This document shows, one piece after another, positions 1 to 6,487 of a stretch of DNA of 20,095 nt; position 1 is the stretch's first letter; the number at the start of each line of letters is the position of its first letter. The position numbers and the translations under genes were made by a program. Under the pieces are notes generated by a model. The model ran no database searches, had not been told where the DNA came from, and worked only from the letters and a program-made list of their open reading frames with translations. The stretch lies in NCBI GenBank assembly GCA_027019845.1, contig JALUWE010000023.1, forward strand, positions 1-20,095. Reading direction: 5' to 3'. Origin of the DNA: Anaerolineales bacterium (lineage in GTDB: Bacteria; Chloroflexota; Anaerolineae; Anaerolineales; JABWBV01).

Positions 1-361
1 GATCCGGCCTTTCGACCCCTCCAGCATCAAAGACATCGAGCGCGCCATTATGGCCTCCGACCTGGGGTTGACCCCCACCAACGACGGGAAAAACATCCGT
101 CTCAACCTGCCGGTGTTGACCCAGGAACGTCGCCGCGAATTGGTCAAGGTGGTAAACAACCGGGTGGAGAGCGCGCGGGTCGCGGTGCGCAACGTGCGCC
201 GGGATGTGATTCGCGATCTGCGCGAATTCGAGAACGAGAAGTTGATTTCAGAAGATGAACGCAAACGCGGCGAAGAAGAGATTCAGAAACTGACCGATAA
301 ATACATCGAAGAAATCAATAACATTGGGGAAAACAAAGAAAAAGAGATTTTGGAAATTTAA
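1..361 (+). CDS. frr: Ribosome recycling factor, C-terminal part (5' end outside window)
   Basis: Reading frame 2 is open from the window edge, so the gene starts upstream; about 119 C-terminal residues are present of a protein that is normally about 185 long. The visible part has the RRF core: a PFDPSSIKDIERAI segment, then ASDLGLTPTNDGKNIRLNLPVLTQERRRELVK, and the long charged helix that returns to the three-helix bundle (RVAVRNVRRDVIRDLREFE). RRF acts with EF-G to split the post-termination ribosome and release mRNA and tRNA. uppS follows after 12 nt, the frr-uppS-cdsA order found in many bacteria, so the three are probably one transcript. The Met at 50-52 is internal and not the start. 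Identification is firm; only the N-terminus is missing. Confidence 0.95.
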   Translation, partial: IRPFDPSSIKDIERAIMASDLGLTPTNDGKNIRLNLPVLTQERRRELVKVVNNRVESARVAVRNVRRDVIRDLREFENEKLISEDERKRGEEEIQKLTDKYIEEINNIGENKEKEILEI

Positions 362-373
362 CCCGGATAGCGC

Positions 374-1102
374 ATGGATAACGAAAAACGGCCAAAACCT
401 GAAAAAATCCCCACCCACGTAGCCATCATCATGGATGGCAATGGGCGGTGGGCCCTGGCTCGCGGTTTGCCGCGCATCGCAGGGCACCGCGCGGGAACCG
501 AAAACCTGCGCCGGGTGCTGGAAGGCTGCGGCGAGTTGGGCATCAAATACCTGACCCTGTACGCCTTCTCCACCGAGAATTGGGGCCGCCCGGCAGAGGA
601 AGTGCGCGGCCTGATGAGCATTCTGGAGGACGTGATTGATTCCGAACTGGAGGAATTGCACCAGGAAGGGGTGCAGTTGAGGCATATTGGCCTGCTCGAC
701 CAGCTGGAACCCCGCCTGCGCGAGAAGGTGAAATACGCGGTCGAGTTAACCAAAAACAACGACCGCCTGATCCTCAACATCGCGTTCAACTACGGCGGGC
801 GGGATGAGATTGTTCACGCCATCCGCCACATGATCCGGGACGGCGTCAAGGCCGAAGAAGTGACCGATGAACTGGTCAGCCGGTATTTGTTCACCTCCGG
901 CGTGCCCGACCCGGACCTGGTGATCCGCACCTCGGGGGAGCTTCGTATCAGCAACTTTCTCATCTGGCAGGCGGCTTATGCGGAGTGGTATTTCACACCC
1001 GTATACTGGCCGGACTTCGACAAAGATGAACTCCGCAAGGCCGTAGAGGAGTACAGCACCCGCGAGCGGCGTTACGGCCTGGTTTCGGCGCAGGTTTCCT
1101 GA
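374..1102 (+). CDS. uppS: Isoprenyl transferase (undecaprenyl diphosphate synthase family)
   Basis: The 242-residue protein has the usual length of cis-prenyltransferases, which extend farnesyl diphosphate with isopentenyl diphosphate to make the C55 carrier lipid for peptidoglycan and other surface polymers. The family motifs are complete: HVAIIMDGNGRWA near residues 15-27, with the catalytic-type Asp at 21; GHRAGTENLRRVLEGC; YLTLYAFSTENWGRP; and the C-terminal DLVIRTSGELRISNFLIWQ followed by AEWYFTPVYWPDF. The ATG at 374 is chosen because the first motif begins about 15 residues in, as in homologues; the Shine-Dalgarno sequence is weak (GGATAG), which fits translational coupling to frr. cdsA begins 7 nt after the stop. 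It acts at the cytoplasmic membrane face. Confidence 0.96.
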   Translation: MDNEKRPKPEKIPTHVAIIMDGNGRWALARGLPRIAGHRAGTENLRRVLEGCGELGIKYLTLYAFSTENWGRPAEEVRGLMSILEDVIDSELEELHQEGVQLRHIGLLDQLEPRLREKVKYAVELTKNNDRLILNIAFNYGGRDEIVHAIRHMIRDGVKAEEVTDELVSRYLFTSGVPDPDLVIRTSGELRISNFLIWQAAYAEWYFTPVYWPDFDKDELRKAVEEYSTRERRYGLVSAQVS

Positions 1103-1109
1103 AGCAGCT

Positions 1110-1940
1110 ATGCTCCGCCAAAGGGTGGTGGTCGCCGCGGTTCTGTTGCCCATTGGCCTGGGGGTCATTTATCTGGGAGGGATTGTCTATCTGGCGGTCA
1201 TCACCGCCTTGCTGGCGATAGCGGCCTGGGAATACAGCCGTCTGTTTCAGGCGGGGGGATTTCGCCCGGCCACACTGTTACTCATCGGGGGCGTGATTGC
1301 ACTGACCGTCGGGCGGTATACCCATCTTCAAAACAACCTCTCTTTTGCCAGCGACAGCGTGATCCTGGGCGCGTTCATTTTGCTCAGCATGGCCTATCAC
1401 GCCTGGGCCTATGAGCAGGGCAGCCCCTATGCGGGTACGGATTTTGCGATCACGGTGGGGGGGATGATGTACGTGGGATTTCTGGGGAGCTATTTGATCC
1501 TGATCCGTAATTTGCCAGACGGGTTGTGGTGGTTGCTGACCACGCTGCCCGCGGTCTGGCTGGCCGATTCAGGGGCGTATTTCGTGGGGCGCAAGATCGG
1601 GCGCACCCAATTCAGCCGGCGGTTAAGCCCGAAGAAATCCTGGGAGGGCTACCTCTCCGGCGTGGTGATCGGCACGCTCGGCACCGCCCTGCTGGCCCTG
1701 GGGTGGCGCGCCCTGGCCGGGTACGACATCCAGGTGACAGCCCTGAACGCCGGAATTCTGGGATTCATTCTGGCCGTGGTAACGCCGGTGGGCGACCTGG
1801 GCGAAAGTATGTTGAAAAGACAGGTGGGCATCAAAGACTCCAGCCATCTGTTTCCCGGTCATGGGGGCGCGCTGGACCGCATCGACACCTGGCTGTGGGC
1901 AGGACTTATCGGCTATCACCTTATCGCGTGGTTCTTTTGA
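1110..1940 (+). CDS. cdsA: Phosphatidate cytidylyltransferase
   Basis: This is a 276-residue, very hydrophobic protein with about seven or eight predicted membrane helices, typical for CdsA, which converts phosphatidic acid and CTP to CDP-diacylglycerol, the branch point of phospholipid synthesis. The C-terminal family signature is present at about residues 233-257: S-M-L-K-R, then K-D-S-S-H, then P-G-H-G-G-x-L-D-R, which carries the metal- and substrate-binding residues. Upstream, DSGAYFVGRKIGRTQFSRRLSPKKSWEG is also a conserved CdsA stretch. The gene starts 7 nt after uppS and is probably translated from the same mRNA. In many bacteria dxr and rseP follow cdsA; here they do not, and a new promoter for metK begins 7 nt after the stop. 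Confidence 0.96.
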   Translation: MLRQRVVVAAVLLPIGLGVIYLGGIVYLAVITALLAIAAWEYSRLFQAGGFRPATLLLIGGVIALTVGRYTHLQNNLSFASDSVILGAFILLSMAYHAWAYEQGSPYAGTDFAITVGGMMYVGFLGSYLILIRNLPDGLWWLLTTLPAVWLADSGAYFVGRKIGRTQFSRRLSPKKSWEGYLSGVVIGTLGTALLALGWRALAGYDIQVTALNAGILGFILAVVTPVGDLGESMLKRQVGIKDSSHLFPGHGGALDRIDTWLWAGLIGYHLIAWFF

Positions 1941-1946
1941 TGCTGA

Positions 1947-1975
1947 TTGACACGCGATTCCTCGCATGGTATCAT
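1947..1975 (+). promoter_or_regulatory. Sigma-70-type promoter of metK
   Basis: A TTGACA -35 box (1947-1952) and a TATCAT -10 box (1970-1975) are separated by exactly 17 bp, which predicts a start near 1982. It lies just behind the cdsA stop and about 25 nt before the first base of the riboswitch, so the aptamer would lie at the 5' end of the transcript. Confidence 0.72.
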
Positions 1976-2005
1976 ACCGCCAACAATTTAGAGCAGCCCG
2001 AAAGG

Positions 2006-2187
<182 letters not shown>

Positions 2188-2210
2188 CGAATAGGTAGCC
2201 TGGACTACAC

Positions 2211-2245
2211 ATGCCCTTTCACGCCTGAGGGCATTTTTTATTTTT
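2211..2245 (+). terminator. Riboswitch-controlled intrinsic terminator before metK
   Basis: ATGCCCT (2211-2217) pairs with AGGGCAT (2228-2234), followed by T6-A-T5. An antiterminator is visible: GAGAGGGC (2181-2188), which includes the P1 3' strand, can pair with GCCCTTTC (2213-2220). When SAM holds P1 together the antiterminator strand is unavailable and the terminator forms, so the switch should turn metK off when SAM is plentiful. Confidence 0.9.
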
Positions 2246-2257
2246 CTGGAGGTCGTT

Positions 2258-3487
2258 ATGAGTACAACTTTTATGAACGCTCCGCGGCTGATGTTCACCT
2301 CCGAGTCCGTGACCGAGGGTCACCCCGACAAAATGTGTGATCAAATTAGTGACGCGGTGCTGGACGCCTGCTTCGAGCAGGACCCCTATTCCCGCGTGGC
2401 CTGCGAGACTGCCACAAAAACCGGTTTCGTCATTTTGTTAGGCGAGATCACCACCCGCGCGCACATCAACTATGATCAACTGGTGCGCCGGGTCATCACC
2501 GAAATCGGGTACGATGACAGCGTAAAGGGGTTCGACGGCAACACCTGTGGCGTTCAGGTCGCCATCGCGCAACAGTCCGGAGATATTGCCATGGGGGTAG
2601 ATAAAGCCCTGGAAGCCAGATCGGGAGCCGTCACAGAAGAAGAGATCGAAGCAATCGGCGCAGGAGACCAGGGCATGATGTTCGGTTTTGCCTGCAATGA
2701 GACCGATGTGCTGATGCCGCTGCCGATCTACCTGGCGCACAAACTCACCCGCCGCCTGGCCGAAGTGCGCAAAGACGGCACGCTGCCCTGGCTGCGTCCC
2801 GACGGCAAGGGGCAGGTCACTGTCGAGTACAGCTATGGCCGCCCCAAACGGGTGGACACCGTGTTGGTCAGCACCCAGCACGCGCCCGATCTCAGCCAGG
2901 AGGAAATCCGCGCCGCGGTGATCGAACACGTGATCATGCCCGTCTTGCCCCCCGAGATGGTAGACGACGAGCTGAAAATCTACGTCAACCCCACCGGACG
3001 GTTCGTGATCGGCGGCCCGATGGGGGATGCCGGGTTGACCGGGCGCAAGATCATCGTCGATACCTATGGCGGGATGGGGCGGCACGGCGGCGGGGCCTTC
3101 AGCGGCAAGGACCCCACGAAGGTGGACCGCTCCGCGGCGTATGCCGCCCGCTGGGTGGCGAAAAACATCGTGGCCGCCGGCCTGGCCGAACGCTGCGAAA
3201 TCCAGGTGGCTTACGCCATCGGCGTGGCCCGCCCCTTGAGCATCAACGTCGAAACCTTCGGCACCGGCACCATCCCGGACGAGGAGATCGCTCAAATCAT
3301 CGATCAGGTCTTCGACCTGCGGCCCGGCGCGATCATCCGCGATCTGGACTTGCGCCGCCCGATCTTCCGGCAGACGGCTGCCTACGGCCACTTCGGGCGT
3401 GACGACCTCGATCTTCCCTGGGAGCAAACCAACCGGGTCGAGGAGTTGAAATCCGCGGCAGGCGGGTTTCTGGTAGCCGCAGATTGA
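2258..3487 (+). CDS. metK: S-adenosylmethionine synthase
   Basis: The 409-residue enzyme makes SAM, tripolyphosphate being cleaved, from methionine and ATP in the cytoplasm. Seen motifs are FTSESVTEGHPDK (residues 13-25, with the ATP-site His in GHPDK), GAGDQGMMFG (134-143, family signature 1), and GGGAFSGKDPTKVDRS (277-292, signature 2, phosphate-binding). Length and motif spacing match the bacterial MetK family. The ATG at 2258 is supported by GGAGG at 2248-2252 with 5 nt spacing; a second in-frame ATG five codons later is less well placed. Expression is controlled by the SAM-I riboswitch immediately upstream, a feedback loop on its own product. It is transcribed alone and ends at a hairpin terminator shared with convergent trxA. 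Confidence 0.98.
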   Translation: MSTTFMNAPRLMFTSESVTEGHPDKMCDQISDAVLDACFEQDPYSRVACETATKTGFVILLGEITTRAHINYDQLVRRVITEIGYDDSVKGFDGNTCGVQVAIAQQSGDIAMGVDKALEARSGAVTEEEIEAIGAGDQGMMFGFACNETDVLMPLPIYLAHKLTRRLAEVRKDGTLPWLRPDGKGQVTVEYSYGRPKRVDTVLVSTQHAPDLSQEEIRAAVIEHVIMPVLPPEMVDDELKIYVNPTGRFVIGGPMGDAGLTGRKIIVDTYGGMGRHGGGAFSGKDPTKVDRSAAYAARWVAKNIVAAGLAERCEIQVAYAIGVARPLSINVETFGTGTIPDEEIAQIIDQVFDLRPGAIIRDLDLRRPIFRQTAAYGHFGRDDLDLPWEQTNRVEELKSAAGGFLVAAD

Positions 3488-3509
3488 CCACCCCCAAAAA
3501 TAAAGAACA

Positions 3510-3543
3510 ACACCCGGCTCAATCACAGCCGGGTGTGTTGCTT
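3510..3543. terminator. Bidirectional terminator between metK and trxA
   Basis: ACACCCGGCT (3510-3519) and AGCCGGGTGT (3527-3536) form a perfect 10-bp stem with a 7-nt loop. A T-rich run follows on the + strand (TTGCTTT), and the preceding CCAAAAATAAAG gives a better T-run on the - strand, so it can serve both metK and trxA. Confidence 0.82.
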
Positions 3544-3600
3544 TAACACCTGAGCTTTGGATACCCCTCTTTGGCATTGCCATTGCGAAGCCCCGCACTG

Positions 3601-3660
3601 CCTGCCCTGAGCCACACCGAAGGGCCTGCCCTGAGCCACACCGAAGGGCCTGCCCTGAGC
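3601..3660. repeat. 24-bp direct repeat, 2.5 copies
   Basis: A 24-bp unit beginning CCTGCCCTGAGCCACACC is exactly repeated at 3601-3624 and 3625-3648, with a half copy at 3649-3660. Read on the - strand each unit carries CCCTTCGG...GGCTCAGGG, ends that resemble the REP-like hairpins elsewhere in the window. It sits just behind the trxA stop. The half copy can fold as GCCTG...CAGGC. Confidence 0.85.
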
Positions 3661-3676
3661 AGGCAGCAGATGGCTC

Positions 3677-4003
3677 TTAATTCAAATGCGGGTTGAATTT
3701 GGCTTCCAGCCGCTTTTTGGGTTGATAGCCCGTCAACCGCACAGCCGGTTCGCCGTTTTTGAACAGGATGAGCGTTGGGACGCCCATGACCCCGTATTGC
3801 ATGGCGAGACGGGGGTTGTGATCGACATCGATTTTGACCACTTTTACCCTTTCTCCCCACTCACTGGCCAGCTCTTTTACTACCGGGTCGAGCATCTTGC
3901 AAGGCCCGCACCAAACCGCACTGAAATCCACCAAAACAGGTGTAGAGGCTTCGAGAACCTCGCTTTGAAAAACGTCTTCGTTGATTTGCGTAATGACACT
4001 CAC
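3677..4003 (-). CDS. trxA: Thioredoxin
   Basis: This is a 108-residue classical thioredoxin, a cytoplasmic dithiol reductant. The active site is W31-C32-G33-P34-C35, and the cis-proline loop GVMGVPTL has Pro76. Preceding VLVDFSAVWCGPCK and following KIDVDHNPRLAMQYG are typical. The start codon is GTG (complement of 4001-4003), supported by a strong GGAGG about 8 nt upstream (complement of 4009-4013); no better ATG lies nearby. The gene stands alone, convergent to metK and divergent from the DUF177 gene. I saw no convincing -35/-10 pair for it in the 175 bp upstream; TAAGAT (complement of about 4067-4072) is the best -10 candidate and is weak. Confidence 0.97.
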   Translation of the reverse strand: MSVITQINEDVFQSEVLEASTPVLVDFSAVWCGPCKMLDPVVKELASEWGERVKVVKIDVDHNPRLAMQYGVMGVPTLILFKNGEPAVRLTGYQPKKRLEAKFNPHLN

Positions 4004-4178
4004 TTCGACCTCCAGGAAAAGATGTGTTGAACAGGCGGGTTTCTTTTGACAGAATCGTCAGTTCCTATCTTACCATTTCTATACGGGCAGGGAAATCTTT
4101 CTAATGAAATTTTGATGATCTTTGCAGGGGATCGTCATGCAGTGTCCGTATGCGCCGGGCAACTGCGCATAGCAAAAC

Positions 4179-4207
4179 TTGACACAAGATTCTAATTTTG
4201 TTACAAT
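4179..4207 (+). promoter_or_regulatory. Consensus sigma-70 promoter for the DUF177-sigma factor operon
   Basis: TTGACA (4179-4184) and TACAAT (4202-4207) are separated by 17 bp, the closest match to consensus in the window. The predicted start is near 4214, about 40 nt before the likely start codon. It lies in an A+T-rich gap between divergent genes. Confidence 0.8.
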
Positions 4208-4255
4208 TACTGCGCCTCTCCTCCGCTCTTTGCAAAATATTTGGCATATAAGTCC

Positions 4256-4771
4256 GTGAACCACCCTCACGCTCCTCTCCGGCTAAACGTCGGCTTCATC
4301 GTCAAGCAACGCATTGGCTACAGCAGGAATTTTTCCTTCGATTTCGCCAGCCTTTTACTCGCGCCTGACCTGGAGCTTCAAAACTTCACCGGCAACGCCG
4401 AAGTCAGCCGTACACAAAAAGGGCTACTTGCCCGAGTGGGGTTGAACGCCAGCACAACTGTCAGTTGTGTGCGTTGTCTGACACCCTTTCAACTCGAGCT
4501 GCACACCCGCTTTACCGAGTTGTTCGTAGAGCTTTTACACAAAGCCTCGGAAATCGAGCTGGTGCTACCAGAAGACGGACACATCGACCTCGGGCCGATT
4601 GCCTGGGAATACTTCAACCTCGAAATCCCCATCAACCCCATCTGCAAACCGGACTGTAAAGGTTTATGTCCCATTTGTGGGGAAAATCTCAACCATACCC
4701 AGTGCGGCCACAAAATAGACGATGTCGATCCCAGGCTCAAAATCCTGAAAAATCTGCTGCCCAAACTCTGA
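4256..4771 (+). CDS. DUF177 (YceD-family) protein
   Basis: This protein of about 171 residues belongs to the YceD/DUF177 family, whose bacterial members are often linked to ribosome or 23S rRNA metabolism. The recognisable parts are PLRLNVGFIVKQRIGYSRNFSFDF at the N-terminus, a central TTVSCVRCLTPFQLEL with a CxxC pair, and a C-terminal ICKPDCKGLCPICGENLN...CGH cysteine cluster that could bind metal. In many genomes rpmF (ribosomal protein L32) follows directly; here the primary sigma factor follows instead, 15 nt after the stop. The start is uncertain: the frame is open from a TTG at 4241, but the GTG at 4256 fits homologues better. Neither has a clear Shine-Dalgarno sequence. Molecular function is not established from this sequence. 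Confidence 0.88.
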   Translation: MNHPHAPLRLNVGFIVKQRIGYSRNFSFDFASLLLAPDLELQNFTGNAEVSRTQKGLLARVGLNASTTVSCVRCLTPFQLELHTRFTELFVELLHKASEIELVLPEDGHIDLGPIAWEYFNLEIPINPICKPDCKGLCPICGENLNHTQCGHKIDDVDPRLKILKNLLPKL

Positions 4772-4786
4772 GAGGAGAAGCGTGAT

Positions 4787-5938
4787 ATGAGTGCAAAAGG
4801 CGAGGAGGACCCTCTGCATCCTTTGAGCGAAGAACCTGCTACAGAATATTTCATAGATGTTCAGCAGATCAAAGAGGACCTCGACACCAATTTGCAAAAT
4901 GTTCTTGAACTGCGTGAATTCGTTTCCAAACTAAACACAAACGGAAACGATATTCCAGCAGGGGAGGCGACAAAAACCTCTCCCAAGGACACCCAGCCGG
5001 ATGACAACCAGCTGAGTCTCGAACATCTCTCGGTCATCGACCCGGTAGGGCTGTATTTACGCGAGATGTCCCGCGTCCCCCTGCTGATGAATGACGAAGA
5101 AGTATCGCTCGCCAAGCGCATTGTATGTGGGCGAATATCGCACAGCCAGCTCAACAACCTGAACGGCAAAGCCACTCCGCAAGAGGTGGAAACACTCAAA
5201 GCTGCCATTCGCGATGGGGAACTGGCCCGTGAACAGTTAATCAAGGCCAACACCCGGCTGGTGGTCAGCATCGCCAAGAAATATGTTGGCCGCGGTGTGC
5301 CCTTCCTGGATTTGATCCAGGAGGGCAATTTGGGCTTAATGAAAGCGGTCGAAAAATACGATTACAAGCGCGGCTTTCGTTTTTCCACTTACGCCACCTG
5401 GTGGATCCGCCAGACCATCACCCGTGCCATCGCAGAACAGGGACGCACCATCCGCGTACCCGTCCACATGGTGGACCGCATCCGCCAGATGTACAACAAA
5501 GCCCAAGAATTGGAGCAGTCTCTGGGGAGACCCCCCACCACCGCCGAGTTGGCCGAAGCTCTCGGCCTCGAAGTACAGCGTATCGAATGGATGATCCGCG
5601 TTTCCCGCCTGCCGATTTCTCTGGAAAGCCCGATTGGCGAGGACGAAGAAACGGAATTCGGGGCTTTCATCGAAGATGACAACGCCCTCAGCCCCAGCCA
5701 AACCGTTTATCAGAACATGCTGCGAGAAAAGATCAACCAGGTACTCGAAACCCTTTCCCCTCGCGAAGCGCGCATCCTCAGGTTGCGCTTCGGCCTGGAA
5801 AACGGGCGCTGCTACACGCTGGAGGAGATCGGGCGCAAATTTGGCCTGACCCGCGAACGCATCCGCCAGATCGAAGGTAAAGCCTTGCGCCGCCTGCGCC
5901 ATCCCCGCCGCTCCCGCCAGCTCCAAGATTATTTGTAA
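4787..5938 (+). CDS. rpoD: Primary-type RNA polymerase sigma factor (SigA/RpoD family)
   Basis: This 383-residue sigma-70 protein directs RNA polymerase to promoters. Region 1.2 is DPVGLYLREMSRVPLL (about 86-101). Region 2 spans about 150-222, including RLVVSIAKKYVGRGVPFLDLIQEGNLGLMKAVEKYDY and the -10-recognition RFSTYATWWIRQTITRAIAEQGRTIR. Region 3 is about 226-300. Region 4 runs from about 322 to 375, with the helix-turn-helix YTLEEIGRKFGLTRERIRQIE. Region 1.1 is absent, replaced by a short acidic N-terminus, as in smaller SigA proteins. An AGGAGA lies about 10 nt before the ATG. The consensus promoters in this window fit such a factor. Chloroflexota often have several SigA paralogues, so I cannot say this is the only primary sigma. 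Confidence 0.93.
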   Translation: MSAKGEEDPLHPLSEEPATEYFIDVQQIKEDLDTNLQNVLELREFVSKLNTNGNDIPAGEATKTSPKDTQPDDNQLSLEHLSVIDPVGLYLREMSRVPLLMNDEEVSLAKRIVCGRISHSQLNNLNGKATPQEVETLKAAIRDGELAREQLIKANTRLVVSIAKKYVGRGVPFLDLIQEGNLGLMKAVEKYDYKRGFRFSTYATWWIRQTITRAIAEQGRTIRVPVHMVDRIRQMYNKAQELEQSLGRPPTTAELAEALGLEVQRIEWMIRVSRLPISLESPIGEDEETEFGAFIEDDNALSPSQTVYQNMLREKINQVLETLSPREARILRLRFGLENGRCYTLEEIGRKFGLTRERIRQIEGKALRRLRHPRRSRQLQDYL

Positions 5939-6235
5939 TCAAGCCATAAACCCATTCCCAACGCACAAACCCCCATCCTTCGACTACGAGCGAACGGAGT
6001 TCGGTACGAACTCTATCGCCCTCCGCTCAGGATGCAATCCCCATTCACAATTAACCGTTCACAATTCACAATTCACCATTCACAATTCCGCCTCCCATCC
6101 TTCGACTACGAGCGGGCTTCGCCCGCCCTCCGCTCAGGATGCAATTACCCAATTACCAATTACCCAATTACCCAATTACCTCTCCTCCGACCACAGGCCC
6201 CCTCGCCCTCCTCTCAGGATGCGCCAACTCGAACA
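5939..6235. repeat. Repeat-filled gap: two REP-like hairpins, a degenerate copy and two short tandem tracts
   Basis: No gene is visible. In order: a long hairpin element at 5974-6034 (ends CATCCT/AGGATG, inner arm GAGTTC-GGTAC-GAACTC); a CACAATT-type heptamer tract at about 6042-6088; a short hairpin element at 6096-6141 with inner GCGGGC-TTC-GCCCGC; an AATTACCC octamer tract at 6143-6180; and a degenerate element with the CTCAGGATG end at about 6187-6222. No terminator is evident directly behind the sigma factor gene, so these hairpins might also serve to end or protect its mRNA. Confidence 0.85.
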
Positions 6236-6264
6236 TTGACAAATCCCCCACCCCCGTTTACACT
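6236..6264 (+). promoter_or_regulatory. Sigma-70-type promoter of the metG leader
   Basis: TTGACA (6236-6241) and TACACT (6259-6264) have a 17-bp spacer. The predicted start, 6-8 nt past the -10 box, falls at or next to the ATG at 6271, so the leader ORF would be translated from a leaderless mRNA. Confidence 0.75.
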
Positions 6265-6270
6265 TTTTCC

Positions 6271-6387
6271 ATGAATTTTCTGCTGCTCGTCTCCCCCGCC
6301 GGCATGGTGATCTCCATGATGCGCATGATGATGGACATGCGCCACCGCGTCCGGGAACGGGCAGTCCTGAGACGGCGATACGCCTGA
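6271..6387 (+). CDS. Candidate methionine-rich leader peptide of metG
   Basis: This 38-codon ORF starts with ATG and ends with TGA. Residues 12-23 read MVISMMRMMMDM, seven Met in twelve positions (codons 12, 16, 17, 19, 20, 21, 23), followed by an arginine-rich tail. It lies directly upstream of methionyl-tRNA synthetase, begins at the predicted transcription start, and ends 17 nt before the stem of an intrinsic terminator. This arrangement is the logic of amino-acid leader peptides (trpL, hisL, leuL): ribosomes should stall in the Met codons when charged tRNA-Met is scarce. I infer a regulatory rather than functional peptide. The alternative is a chance small ORF, but position, codon content and hairpins agree. 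There is no room for a Shine-Dalgarno sequence if transcription starts as predicted. Confidence 0.72.
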   Translation: MNFLLLVSPAGMVISMMRMMMDMRHRVRERAVLRRRYA

Positions 6388-6392
6388 TCGCC

Positions 6393-6435
6393 CAGCCTCA
6401 AGGCTTCAAGGCTGTCCACCGGGCAGCCTTTTTTG
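6393..6435 (+). terminator. Attenuator: terminator and competing antiterminator before metG
   Basis: Terminator: AAGGCTG (6408-6414) pairs with CAGCCTT (6424-6430), extendable inward by T-G, C-G and C-G pairs to an ACC loop, followed by a T-run to 6434. Competitor: CAGCCT (6393-6398) can pair with AGGCTG (6409-6414), excluding the terminator. GGGCAGTCCT (6359-6368) offers a second, imperfect partner for the same strand. A ribosome that reaches the leader stop at 6385-6387 would cover to about 6398 and hide CAGCCT, allowing termination. A ribosome stalled in the Met codons (6304-6339) would leave both partners free. Confidence 0.75.
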
Positions 6436-6487
6436 TTGGGAAAGGCAACCTTCCCACCAACCAAGAACCAACTCCCGGAGGAAACCC

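Noticed and set aside
4046..4071. TTGACA at 4046 as a second promoter for the DUF177 operon
   Set aside because: The best -10 (TATCTT) is only 14 bp away, too close, and the 4179-4207 promoter is far better.
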